A DNA stretch of 12,825 nucleotides from positions 1 through 12,825 of the forward strand of contig MDJN01000205.1 of assembly GCA_001995005.1 (NCBI GenBank). The letters are read 5' to 3'. Source of the DNA: Candidatus Parepulonipiscium sp. PG-Nun2H_MBin03. GTDB lineage: Bacteria; Bacillota; Clostridia; Lachnospirales; Cellulosilyticaceae. The translations under genes and the position numbers were made by a program. The notes beneath the pieces were generated by a model. It saw only the letters and a list, made by a program, of their open reading frames with translations, had not been told where the DNA came from and searched no databases. Positions 1 through 7,900 of the stretch are shown here, piece by piece (positions within the stretch are counted from its first letter, which is position 1; the number at the start of each line of letters is the position of its first letter).

Positions 1-114
1 AATTAGCATGTGCTTACGTATTATTTAAGCTTAAACTTGTGTAATTGCCTTCTGCGTGCTTATTTTACCTTCTTTTATCTTTACTTTAATTATATTATTC
101 TTTTACAACGCAAC
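1..114. other. Intergenic end of window, no gene seen
   Basis: No coding region is supportable between the window edge and the murI terminator. The only structure I see is a perfect 12-nt palindrome, TTTAAGCTTAAA, at 24-35. A minus-strand ATG near position 8 has no convincing Shine-Dalgarno upstream, so I do not call a gene start. Confidence 0.5.
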
Positions 115-140
115 AAAGAGGCAGATTTCTCTGCCTCTTT
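115..140 (-). terminator. Intrinsic terminator after murI
   Basis: An 11-bp perfect stem (AAAGAGGCAGA paired with TCTGCCTCTTT) encloses a 4-nt loop that reads GAAA on the minus strand, a GNRA-type tetraloop. It lies 16 nt after the murI stop codon, where a terminator for the ddl-murI unit is expected. The run of T after the stem is short (TTT, then G), so termination may be imperfect. Confidence 0.7.
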
Positions 141-156
141 CAGTATTAAAAAGTAA

Positions 157-960
157 TTAATAGTTTTCTATATCTATTTCCACCACTTCATTTATTGTGT
201 ATCCTAAAAACATTTTAGCCATATCTTTCATCTTTTCTGGATGGTCACTTACATAAAATTTATGACCTAATGAGTGCGTGGCCGCAATATTTTTCTCTAA
301 TAATCTCTCACCCATTGAGTGTGCAGCTTCATTTGCGGGATTAATAAGTTGTATATTGTCTCCAACAACTTGTTTTAGGGCAGTGTGCAATATCGGGTAA
401 TGAGTACAACCTAATATTAGAGTATCAATATCCTTTGTTTTTAATTCTTTTAGATATTCTTCTATAACCATAATAGTTACTTGCTTATTTTGCCACCCAT
501 CTTCTACAAGAGGGACAAATAGCGGACAAGCTTTATTATATACCCTATAGTCCTTATGATTTTCTGTTAAAAGGGTTGTGTATCTATTACTTGCTATTGT
601 GGCTTCCGTTCCAATAACGCCAATACGACCATTTTTTGTGGCGGATAGAGCCATTTTTACCCCAGGCTCCACAACCCCTTCTATAATCACATCGGGAAAA
701 ACGTTACGTAATTCTTCGATACAATTTGAGTTAACTGTATTACACGCAATAATAATAGCTTTTACATCTTGTTGCAGTAAAAACCTTATAATCTGAATTG
801 CAAATTTCGTAACGGTGTTTTTGGATTTCGTTCCATATGGAACCCTTGCCGTATCTCCAAAATATATAATAGATTCATTATTTAATTGTTTCATTACTTC
901 TTTAACAACAGTCAGACCCCCAACTCCTGAATCAAAAATTCCTACTGGTCTATTGTCCAT
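157..960 (-). CDS. murI: Glutamate racemase MurI
   Basis: This cytoplasmic enzyme interconverts L- and D-glutamate and supplies D-Glu for the second residue of the peptidoglycan stem peptide. The 267-residue product has the family hallmarks in order: the N-terminal GIFDSGVGGLTV segment with Asp10-Ser11, GDTARVPYG near 35-43, the first catalytic cysteine in ACNT (Cys73), and the second in GCTHYP (Cys185). It is a cofactor-independent two-cysteine racemase of normal length. The frame stays open upstream to 987, but I chose the ATG at 960 because homology begins there and an AGGAG lies 10 nt before it. That SD overlaps the stop codon of ddl, 13 nt upstream, which implies translational coupling. 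One small departure is CNTVNSN after the first cysteine, where many homologues have CNTASA-like residues. Confidence 0.96.
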   Translation of the reverse strand: MDNRPVGIFDSGVGGLTVVKEVMKQLNNESIIYFGDTARVPYGTKSKNTVTKFAIQIIRFLLQQDVKAIIIACNTVNSNCIEELRNVFPDVIIEGVVEPGVKMALSATKNGRIGVIGTEATIASNRYTTLLTENHKDYRVYNKACPLFVPLVEDGWQNKQVTIMVIEEYLKELKTKDIDTLILGCTHYPILHTALKQVVGDNIQLINPANEAAHSMGERLLEKNIAATHSLGHKFYVSDHPEKMKDMAKMFLGYTINEVVEIDIENY

Positions 961-973
961 ATTTTTCCCACTC

Positions 974-2023
974 CTAGCAAGATGCAAGTTCTATCAATTT
1001 ATTTATTAAATCTGGTAACTCTATTCCCGCCTCTTTAAATAGCATAGGATACATACTAATTTTTGTAAAACCTGGCATGGTGTTTATCTCATTAAACACT
1101 ACTTCTCCATCTTTGGTCACAAAAAAGTCTACTCTTGATAGGCCTTTCGCATCTACTGCTCTATAAACTTCTTTTGCAGCTTGCCTTATTTGTGCAACAA
1201 TATCTTCGGCTAAGTCTGCGGATACAATAGTTTTTGATTCACTATTATTATACTTAGCGTCAAAGTCATAAAACTCAGCTGCTGCTAAGATTTCACCTAC
1301 TCCTGAAACTAAAAGGGCTTCATTGCCCAGCACTGCTGTTTCAACTTCTCTTCCTACTATAGTCTCTTCTATTAAAATTTTTGTGTCTTCTTTAATTGCC
1401 ACTAATAAGGCGTCTTTTAACTCTTTTTTATTAGTCGCTTTACTTATGCCAACAGATGAGCCGGCATTTGCTGGTTTAACAAAATAAGGGTAGCCAAACG
1501 TTTGTTCTATTTTTTGTACTACTTTATCCATATCTTTTAACTCAATTTCTTTTACTACAACATATTTTGCCTGTTTTACATTAGTTTTTTCTACAGCTAT
1601 TTTTGTAAAAGCCTTATCCATGCTAACTGCCGAAGCTAATACACCGCAGCCTACGTATGGTATTTGTGCTAGTTTACACAGTCCTTGTACGGTTCCATCT
1701 TCGCCGTATTTTCCGTGCAAAACTGGAAACACTTTATCAATGTGTATTGTAACTGCCTCTTGCCCCTCTCGTAGCAGTATCAATCCTTTATGCACCGCAT
1801 CTGGGCTTAATATGCAACGGATGCCCTTTTGTTGCCATTTATTAGTAGTAAAGTTAAAATCTGCCCCCCTATATAATAGCCATGTTCCATCTTTTGTAAT
1901 TCCTACTGGATAAATATCGTATAGTTCATTATCTATGTTCTCGTAAATTGTCGTCACCGATTTTAGTGACACCTCATGCTCAGATGATTGTCCACCGAAT
2001 AGTAGTAATATATTTTGCTTCAC
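974..2023 (-). CDS. ddl: D-alanine--D-alanine ligase Ddl, GTG start
   Basis: The product is a cytoplasmic ATP-grasp ligase that joins two D-Ala through a D-alanyl phosphate, giving the dipeptide that MurF adds to UDP-MurNAc-tripeptide. The 349 residues show GGQSSEHEVS near the N-terminus, HGKYGEDG (103-110), the ATP-grasp loop KPANAGSSVG (183-192), the omega-loop YDFDAKY (252-258), RVDFF (297-301) and the metal/phosphate-binding NEINTMPGFT (311-320). The Tyr-bearing omega-loop fits D-Ala as second substrate rather than D-lactate, though specificity is inferred. The start is GTG, supported by a strong AAGGAGGG 7 nt upstream. It is the first gene of a two-gene unit with murI. A sigma-A-like promoter candidate lies about 65-90 nt upstream. 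Confidence 0.96.
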   Translation of the reverse strand: MKQNILLLFGGQSSEHEVSLKSVTTIYENIDNELYDIYPVGITKDGTWLLYRGADFNFTTNKWQQKGIRCILSPDAVHKGLILLREGQEAVTIHIDKVFPVLHGKYGEDGTVQGLCKLAQIPYVGCGVLASAVSMDKAFTKIAVEKTNVKQAKYVVVKEIELKDMDKVVQKIEQTFGYPYFVKPANAGSSVGISKATNKKELKDALLVAIKEDTKILIEETIVGREVETAVLGNEALLVSGVGEILAAAEFYDFDAKYNNSESKTIVSADLAEDIVAQIRQAAKEVYRAVDAKGLSRVDFFVTKDGEVVFNEINTMPGFTKISMYPMLFKEAGIELPDLINKLIELASC

Positions 2024-2085
2024 TTAAAATCCCTCCTTAAAAATAATCTATTTCCCTTATTCCTATAAATACTTACTAAATTATC

Positions 2086-2114
2086 ATTTTATTACTTTTA
2101 TCTGAGATATGCAA
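2086..2114 (-). promoter_or_regulatory. Candidate sigma-A promoter for ddl-murI
   Basis: TTGCAT and TAAAAT are separated by exactly 17 nt on the minus strand. The -10 matches consensus at 5 of 6 bases, but the -35 matches at only 3 of 6. In DNA this AT-rich such matches arise by chance, so this is a candidate only. Confidence 0.35.
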
Positions 2115-2295
2115 GGTAAAATTTTAAAAAATATATCTAATTTTTATTAGTACCACTGTTTAGTACAAACTAATTTCTTAACTATTAATATTTTTATATT
2201 TATTATGTAACATCTTTTGATCACCTTACATATATTATATTAGACATAATATTTGACATCATTGTTATTTTAGCTAATTAAAATGAGGCGACTTT

Positions 2296-2499
2296 ATGAT
2301 TTCTACAATTACCCAACAATCCATCACTAACACAAAAAAAGCACTATCTCACTCAATAATTAACAATAACTATAACTTATTAGCAACAGATGTAATTCAG
2401 CTTAGTCAAGAATTAGACAATAAAATGTTACCACTATTTAAGCAACAACTTGACTTTTATAATTTATATCTAAGATTAAATACACAAAAAGCTACCTGA
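2296..2499 (+). CDS. Spo0E-like aspartyl-phosphate phosphatase
   Basis: This is the only plus-strand gene in the window, encoding 67 residues. The central segment DVIQLSQELDNKM (32-44) matches the Spo0E family signature: two short antiparallel helices with an S-x-E-L-D core, here Ser37 to Asp41. Characterised family members dephosphorylate Spo0A~P and so delay sporulation. The expected first helix (about 10-24) and a loop precede the motif; the C-terminal extension to 67 is within the family's variable length. A GAGG lies 7 nt before the ATG. The stop codon falls inside the shared terminator hairpin. Spo0A~P as substrate is inferred from the family; related small proteins in Clostridia may act on other response regulators. 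Confidence 0.72.
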   Translation: MISTITQQSITNTKKALSHSIINNNYNLLATDVIQLSQELDNKMLPLFKQQLDFYNLYLRLNTQKAT

Positions 2500-2515
2500 A
2501 GCTAGGTAGCTTTTT
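2486..2515. terminator. Symmetrical bidirectional terminator between spo0E-like and merR-like genes
   Basis: A perfect 12-bp stem (AAAAAGCTACCT with AGGTAGCTTTTT) has a 6-nt loop, with an A-tract on one side and a T-tract on the other, so it reads as an intrinsic terminator on both strands. The TGA of the plus-strand gene is at 2497-2499, so the left arm encodes that gene's last residues. On the minus strand it lies 16 nt beyond the stop of the merR-like gene. Confidence 0.9.
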
Positions 2516-2531
2516 ACTATGTAGTATTTTA

Positions 2532-3239
2532 TTATATACTAATACCTTTTTGGTTATTTTCTTGTTTTGGCTTTCGGTTAAAAATAGTAGACCAAATGGA
2601 TTTTTTAGATTCATCCTTTAGCTCAACCAGCTCTTTTTTTAAGCGTTGCATATCACGAATTGTTTCATCTAATTTTCTATAATACGCTTCGTCCTGCCTA
2701 TTTTTTGTAGTTGCTTGTTCTTTTATTTCTTCTATTTGACTACTAACATAATAAGCTATATCAGATCTAATTTCTTTTTTCAGCTCTTCTGATATTTCCG
2801 CCATGATCTCATCTTTAATTCTTTTTTTAGCCATTTCTTGGCTAGATGTTAAAGATTCGGATATTGTGGCTTTGATTAAATTTAAAAATGCATCCTTCTT
2901 TAAATCCGTTCCTGATTCTGAGCACACAATATCACTTATAGTAGGCGTCTCTTCTACAGGTTTTACTAGCTCTAAAACTCCTATTCTTTCTAAGTCTGCA
3001 ATAGACTCGCATGTGTTATTTCCCACTATGCTTTTAATATGTTTTAGTTCTATCCCTTGACCATCCATTAACTCTATAAGTTTAGCCATCACTTCTATAT
3101 TTTGCTTTGAAACTATTCTATGTCCTCTAGCATTTCTTCTTATGCTAATATTTAGATGTTGTTCGTAGTATCTTATTCGTGATATTTCAACCTTTAAAAT
3201 ATCTGATGTTTCTTTAAGGCTATACCATTCTTTATCCAT
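2532..3239 (-). CDS. MerR-type HTH protein with long coiled coil and basic aromatic tail
   Basis: The 235-residue product starts with a MerR-like winged helix (about 5-72): YSLKETSDILKV, RIRYYEQHL, the wing NARGHRIVS, and a second helical part ending at KHIKSIV. A linker (about 73-110) is followed by helical, Lys/Glu-rich coiled coil (about 115-212). The last residues, KKSIWSTIFNRKPK (about 212-225), could form a basic amphipathic helix that touches membrane. No effector domain typical of metal or drug MerR sensors is present. The layout is like RacA (DNA binding plus coiled coil) and like plasmid-type MerR-HTH proteins with coiled tails, but I cannot assign either. The frame is open to 3281, yet that ATG lacks an SD. 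AGGAG lies 8 nt before the ATG at 3239; the ATG two codons earlier would leave only 2 nt. Confidence 0.8.
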   Translation of the reverse strand: MDKEWYSLKETSDILKVEISRIRYYEQHLNISIRRNARGHRIVSKQNIEVMAKLIELMDGQGIELKHIKSIVGNNTCESIADLERIGVLELVKPVEETPTISDIVCSESGTDLKKDAFLNLIKATISESLTSSQEMAKKRIKDEIMAEISEELKKEIRSDIAYYVSSQIEEIKEQATTKNRQDEAYYRKLDETIRDMQRLKKELVELKDESKKSIWSTIFNRKPKQENNQKGISI

Positions 3240-3264
3240 AACCATCACTCCTACTCTTAGTCTT

Positions 3265-3310
3265 TTGTTATTATATAGCATTTATAGTATAATTTTTCTA
3301 TATATAACAA
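3265..3310 (-). repeat. Nested inverted repeats in the leader of the merR-like gene
   Basis: The outer arms are TTGTTATTATATAG (3265-3278, plus strand) and CTATATATAACAA (3298-3310). They are inverted copies differing by one inserted base. Between them lies an 11-nt palindrome, TTATAGTATAA (centre about 3287). The element sits between the -10 box and the start codon, so it could be a DNA operator for self-regulation or a leader hairpin. Function is inferred from position only. Confidence 0.55.
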
Positions 3311-3338
3311 TTATACCATATTTTTACATATTGACAAG
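3311..3338 (-). promoter_or_regulatory. Sigma-A promoter of the merR-like gene
   Basis: On the minus strand TTGTCA (5 of 6 matches to consensus) is followed after 16 nt by a perfect TATAAT. This is the best housekeeping promoter match in the window. It lies about 70-100 nt upstream of the chosen start, so the gene is probably transcribed separately from ftsY. The dyad of the leader begins right at the expected transcription start. Confidence 0.65.
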
Positions 3339-3346
3339 AGCAAATA

Positions 3347-3377
3347 ATAAAAAATTTCTATTTTAGCAATTTTTTAT
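3347..3377. terminator. Weak AT-only hairpin downstream of ftsY
   Basis: A 10-bp perfect inverted repeat (ATAAAAAATT with AATTTTTTAT) has an 11-nt loop, about 70 nt beyond the ftsY stop and just upstream of the merR-like promoter. It contains no G-C pair, so its stability is low. It may terminate ftsY transcripts, but I see nothing stronger in this gap. Confidence 0.3.
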
Positions 3378-3448
3378 CTATTATTAATCTTAGGCACATC
3401 TAAATATAGCTTATTTTTCACAGTCTAACAACTAAATTTTTATTTATT

Positions 3449-4909
3449 CTAATTTTCGTCTATAGTAAATAGTGCTTTTGCAAATTCTGTAGCATTAAAT
3501 TCTTGTAAGTCTTCTATCGTTTCACCCACACCTATATATTTTACTGGTACATTCATAGTTGCACAAATTCCTACTATGGCACCACCCTTTGCTGTGCCGT
3601 CAAGCTTTGTTAAAATTATTCCATCTACATTTGCCACTTCTTTAAATAATTTCACTTGAGATAACGCATTTTGTCCTGTTGTTGCGTCCAAAACTATTAA
3701 CACTTCTTTATGTGCTTCTGGATACTCTCTTTCTATTACACGAGAAATTTTTTCTAGTTCTTTCATCAAGTTTACTTTATTTTGTAACCTTCCTGCTGTG
3801 TCACAAATTAGAATATCTGCTTTACGAGCTTTTGTAGCGGATATTGCATCGTATATAACCGAAGTAGGGTCTGAGCCTTCGCTATTTTTAATTAGTGATA
3901 CGCCTGCTCTGTCTGCCCATATCTGCAATTGTTCTATTGCAGCTGCTCTAAAGGTGTCTGCAGCTGCTAGTATAACATTTTTACCTTCACTTGTAAATTT
4001 ATGCGATAGTTTACCTATTGTTGTTGTTTTTCCAACACCATTTACCCCTACTATCAATATTATATTAGGCTTATCTTCTACTACAATAGGTGAGTTTATA
4101 TTACTAGTTAAAATATCTGCAATAATTTCTCTTAAAACTTCTTTTAATTTTTCAGGGTCGGTTATCTTCCTTTCTTTTACAACTTTGCGTGTTTTATCTA
4201 ATATTTCAAGGGTTGTATCCACTCCAAAGTCTGCACATATTAAAACCTCTTCCAATTCCTCAAATAACTCCTCATCTATTTTTTGGAAATTTTTTAATAC
4301 ATTTTCAACTCCATTTAAGATGTTATCTCGTGTTTTTGTTAAGCCTTTAAATAATTTTTTAAATAGATTAGGAGTTTTTTGCACTTCAGCTTCTGCATTT
4401 TTTTCTACTATTTGTAAATTTTCTTCGGTTTGTGAGCTTTCTTCTGCTTGTAAACTTTCTTCGGTTTGTAAGCTTTCTTCTGCTTGTAAACTTTCTTCGG
4501 TTTGTAAGCTTTCTTCTGCTTGTAAACTTTCTTCGGTTTGTGAGCTTTCTTCTGCTTGTAAACTTTCAGGCGTTTCTTCTAAGTTAGTTTTTTTTTTAGT
4601 TGCCTCTTCTGCATTTGTTTGCGGAGTTTGTTTTGTCAATTCGGCTATAGTTTTTTCATTTACTACATGTTCTGTTGGCTTAACTAATTTCTTTCTCTCG
4701 TCACTCAGTTTTTTTACAGCTTCTTCAACTTGCTCATCTTTTTCTAAATCTTGTTTTATTTCTTTTCTAATAATTTTTGTTTCGTTTTGTATTTCTGCCT
4801 TTATATCTGTTTCTGATAAATCACTTTCTTTATCTACTATAACCTCTTCTTGAACCTCTTCTGCCTTTGCAACCTTTTTATTACCAAATAATTTTTCCCA
4901 AAATCCCAT
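3449..4909 (-). CDS. ftsY: Signal recognition particle receptor FtsY with expanded acidic N-domain
   Basis: FtsY is the SRP receptor GTPase; it pairs with Ffh and delivers ribosome-nascent-chain complexes to the Sec translocon at the inner face of the membrane. The NG domain occupies about 180-486. It shows the P-loop GVNGVGKTT (288-296), DTFRAAA (318-324), DTAGR (370-374) and TKLDG (434-438), with a C-terminal GVGETIEDLQEF segment. The first residues, MGFWEKLFGNKK, form a basic aromatic helix suited to lipid contact. Residues about 15-180 are an acidic, low-complexity A-domain, far longer than in Bacillus FtsY, and include eight hexapeptide repeats at 116-163. The start ATG has AAGGAAG 8 nt upstream. 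It follows smc by 15 nt, so the two are very likely cotranscribed. No ylxM or ffh gene follows, unlike the order in Bacillus. Confidence 0.96.
   Translation of the reverse strand: MGFWEKLFGNKKVAKAEEVQEEVIVDKESDLSETDIKAEIQNETKIIRKEIKQDLEKDEQVEEAVKKLSDERKKLVKPTEHVVNEKTIAELTKQTPQTNAEEATKKKTNLEETPESLQAEESSQTEESLQAEESLQTEESLQAEESLQTEESLQAEESSQTEENLQIVEKNAEAEVQKTPNLFKKLFKGLTKTRDNILNGVENVLKNFQKIDEELFEELEEVLICADFGVDTTLEILDKTRKVVKERKITDPEKLKEVLREIIADILTSNINSPIVVEDKPNIILIVGVNGVGKTTTIGKLSHKFTSEGKNVILAAADTFRAAAIEQLQIWADRAGVSLIKNSEGSDPTSVIYDAISATKARKADILICDTAGRLQNKVNLMKELEKISRVIEREYPEAHKEVLIVLDATTGQNALSQVKLFKEVANVDGIILTKLDGTAKGGAIVGICATMNVPVKYIGVGETIEDLQEFNATEFAKALFTIDEN
4421..4564 (-). repeat. 18-nt/36-nt coding tandem repeat inside ftsY
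   Basis: Eight consecutive 18-nt units encode hexapeptides of the pattern S-(L/S)-Q-(A/T)-E-E. Units with Ala and Thr alternate, so the true period is 36 nt (four double units). Neighbouring units are nearly identical at the DNA level, which suggests recent expansion by slippage or unequal recombination. A ninth, degenerate unit (NLQIVE) follows. All changes keep the frame. Confidence 0.95.
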
Positions 4910-4924
4910 CTAATTATCTTCCTT

Positions 4925-7900
4925 TCATTTTACATATTCTTTTGCTTCGTCTAATTTTACAGATACTATGGCAGACACACCTTTTTCTTGTTGAGTAACC
5001 CCATATAACGTATTTGCATACTCCATCGTACCTTTCCTATGAGTTATAACAACAAATTGAGTATCTTTTGCTAAAGTTTTTAAATACTTTATAAATCGTA
5101 ATACGTTTGCTTCATCTAGCGATGCTTCTATCTCATCCAAAACGCAAAAGGGAGATGCCTTAAGCGTCAAAATTCCAAATAACAAAGCTATTGCCGTTAA
5201 CGTTCGTTCTCCACCTGATAATAGACTCATATTTTGCAGCTTTTTTCCAGGGGGACGCACTATTATATCAATACCAGATTCTAAAATATTTTCTTTATCA
5301 GTTAACTCTAAAAATGCACTTCCTCCTTCAAACAATTCTTTAAAAACTTTCCCAAAATTCTCAGCTATATTTTTAAATTGCTCTCTAAATATATCGTTCA
5401 TTTCATTAGTCAGGTTATCAATTAATTTTAATAGGGTTTTTTCTGCATTTTGTATATCTTCTTTTTGAGCAGTTAAAAACTCAAATCTTTGTGTAATATT
5501 TGTGTATTCTTCCACCGCATTAACGTTTACATTTCCAATTTGCCGAATTTGTTCCTTATGCTCAAGTTGCACCTGTTTTAACTTATTTTGTGAATATAAA
5601 AACTCTTTTTTTATATTACAAGCACTAGGGGTTAGCTGATATTCTTGCCATATATACTGATTTAAATTATGCTTATCTTTAAGCATAGCATCTTTTTTTG
5701 CATCTAGTCGTATGGCATCTTTTTCAAGCTCACTCACTTCAGCTGTTGTATCTAATATATTTTTATTTACGTTTTGATTAGTTTTTTGTATATGCTCAAT
5801 TCTATCGGTACATTCTAACTTTGCTTGTTGCTGTTGTTGCACTTTATTTTTTAGTTGTATTATTTGCTTATTTAAGTCTGCTATATTAGTAGAATAATCT
5901 TGTTGATTTTTTAGGTTCAATGCTTTTTGAGTTCTTAATTGATTTATATCCTGCATGTTTTTTTGCAACTGTTTATCCATATTTATTATAGAATTATTTA
6001 TCATATCTATATTCGTACTCACTTTATATATATCCATCTTGCACTGTGCAATTTTATTTAGTTTTTCCTCACCTATAGTTTCAAGTTTGATTAATTCTTG
6101 TTCTAATTTATTCGACTCTTCATCTTGAAATTTATTATTTTGATACTCTTGTACTTTTTCAGTATCCTCACTAAGCTGTAGATCTGTTTTTTTAATTTCG
6201 TGTTGTATATCTTTTACTGTAGCTTGAAGTTCTGCTTTATTATTTTGCAAAAATGTTACCTTTTCTGAGATAATCTTTTGTTCAATTCCCAAATTTGTCT
6301 GTTTATTTTCAACTACTTTAATACTAGATGCGTGTTCAGTTAAAATTATATTAACTTTATCTAAGTTGATTTTCAACTCTTCTACATTAATTTTAGTCTC
6401 ATCTTTACTAATAGTTAATTGGATTAATTTTTGCTCACATTCTTTTAATTCTCGACTTCTTGTAAATAAATTATTAGCCTTTTGGCTTCCTCCGCTTAAG
6501 GCACCACCTATATTAAATAATTCGCCGCCTAATGTGACTAACTTATACTTATAGTTAAACTTTTTTGCTATATTAGATGCATTTTGCATATTATCTATTA
6601 TAATTATTTTACCTAATAAATGTGATATAATGTCTTTATCTTCTTTTTTATAACTAATTAAATTACTTGCTATGCCTATAAAGCCTGGCTGCTTAGCAAG
6701 CTCTGGATATTCTTTTATGTTTTTTGCAGATTTTATAGTATCACGGGGTAAAAATGTTACTCTACCAATTTTTTTCTTTTTCATTGTAGTTATTATATTT
6801 TTAGCATCTTGTTCTGTATGTGTAACGATATGATGCACACTAGAACCTAAAGATATTGATATAGCTATTTCATATTCCTTTTTTACTTCTATTAAATCTG
6901 AGATAACTCCCACTACGCCTGTACATTTTAATTTTAGTACTTCTTTAACACTTTTTGAATATCCTTCAAATTCATTTTTTAATTGATTAAGAAATTGTAT
7001 CTTGTTTTTTGTAGTTTCTTCATCATTCATTAAGGTTACATATTCTTTTTCTAATATGTTATATTTATCTACAATAGCATTTTTATTCGCTTCTTGTTTC
7101 AGCAATTGTTTTTCTAAAATTATAAAATCCTTTTCAAGCTGTTGGCTCTGCTCATTTATGTCAACTAATTGTTGCTTATAGGTTGTAAGTTCTGTATTTA
7201 ATGTGGATAAAGTAGTATTAGTAGTTTCCTGCTTAGCTAATAAAACCTCTTTAGCCTTTTTATTTCTTGATATTTCAAGTTGCAAAAACTCTAATTTATT
7301 TAAGCTACTGATTTTATGCTGTTTAGCTTCTTCTAATTTAGTTTTTTTATCTTGTTTTATCTGCTTAATATACTCAAATTCTTGTTCTATATCAACTAGA
7401 GTTTTTTTCATACTGATATGTTGCTCTTGTTCAGCAATTAATTTAGTTTTATATAACTGTAAATTTTTTGATAACTCTTTTTCATTTTCGCCTAGCTTAT
7501 CTTTGTCTTGGTCTAATTGCTGATTTAAGTTAACAGAAAGGTGTGTTTTTTCTTCATAAATAGAAATTTGTGCAAGTTGAGTAGCAATCAATTTTTCAAT
7601 CTCTATAGTTTCATTGAGTAAAGCATCTATTTTAAGTTGTAGATTGTGTTGTTGCTTTTTTAGGTTAGTACTTTGAGTTATATAATGCGAGATATTTTCC
7701 TTTTTATCTATAATTTGGTTATTAACAATATTAGAATTATTATTTAATTCAGTAAGGTCTTTTTCTATCTGCTCTAATTGGGTTAAGAATAAATTTATTT
7801 CTATGGATTTTAGTCTATCTTTTAATGTTAAATATTGCTTAGTTTTATCTGCTTCTTTGCGTAAAGGTTCTATCCTTTGCTCAATCTCAGATAATATATC

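Noticed and set aside
961..987. Upstream ATG extension of murI
   Set aside because: The added nine residues have no homology, overlap the end of ddl, and the AGGAG is placed for the ATG at 960.
1620..1913. Plus-strand open frame opposite ddl
   Set aside because: It has no SD or domain and lies fully within ddl, whose motifs are complete.
2253..2280. Perfect TTGACA with TAATTA 16 nt on, upstream of the spo0E-like gene
   Set aside because: The transcript would start at about 2287, inside or after the SD (GAGG), leaving the gene nearly leaderless. It may be real but I could not support it.
3240..3281. Upstream ATG extension of the merR-like gene
   Set aside because: It has no SD, and the extra residues would be encoded by the leader dyad. 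AGGAG fits the ATG at 3239.
4421..4564. Regular repeats resembling a short CRISPR array
   Set aside because: Units are contiguous 18-mers with no unique spacers and stay in the ftsY frame; no cas gene is near.
3798..4853. Long plus-strand open frame (351 codons) opposite ftsY
   Set aside because: It is rich in Ser, Cys, Phe and Leu with no domain, mirrors the GAA/CAA-rich ftsY repeats, and has no SD. It is a shadow of ftsY.
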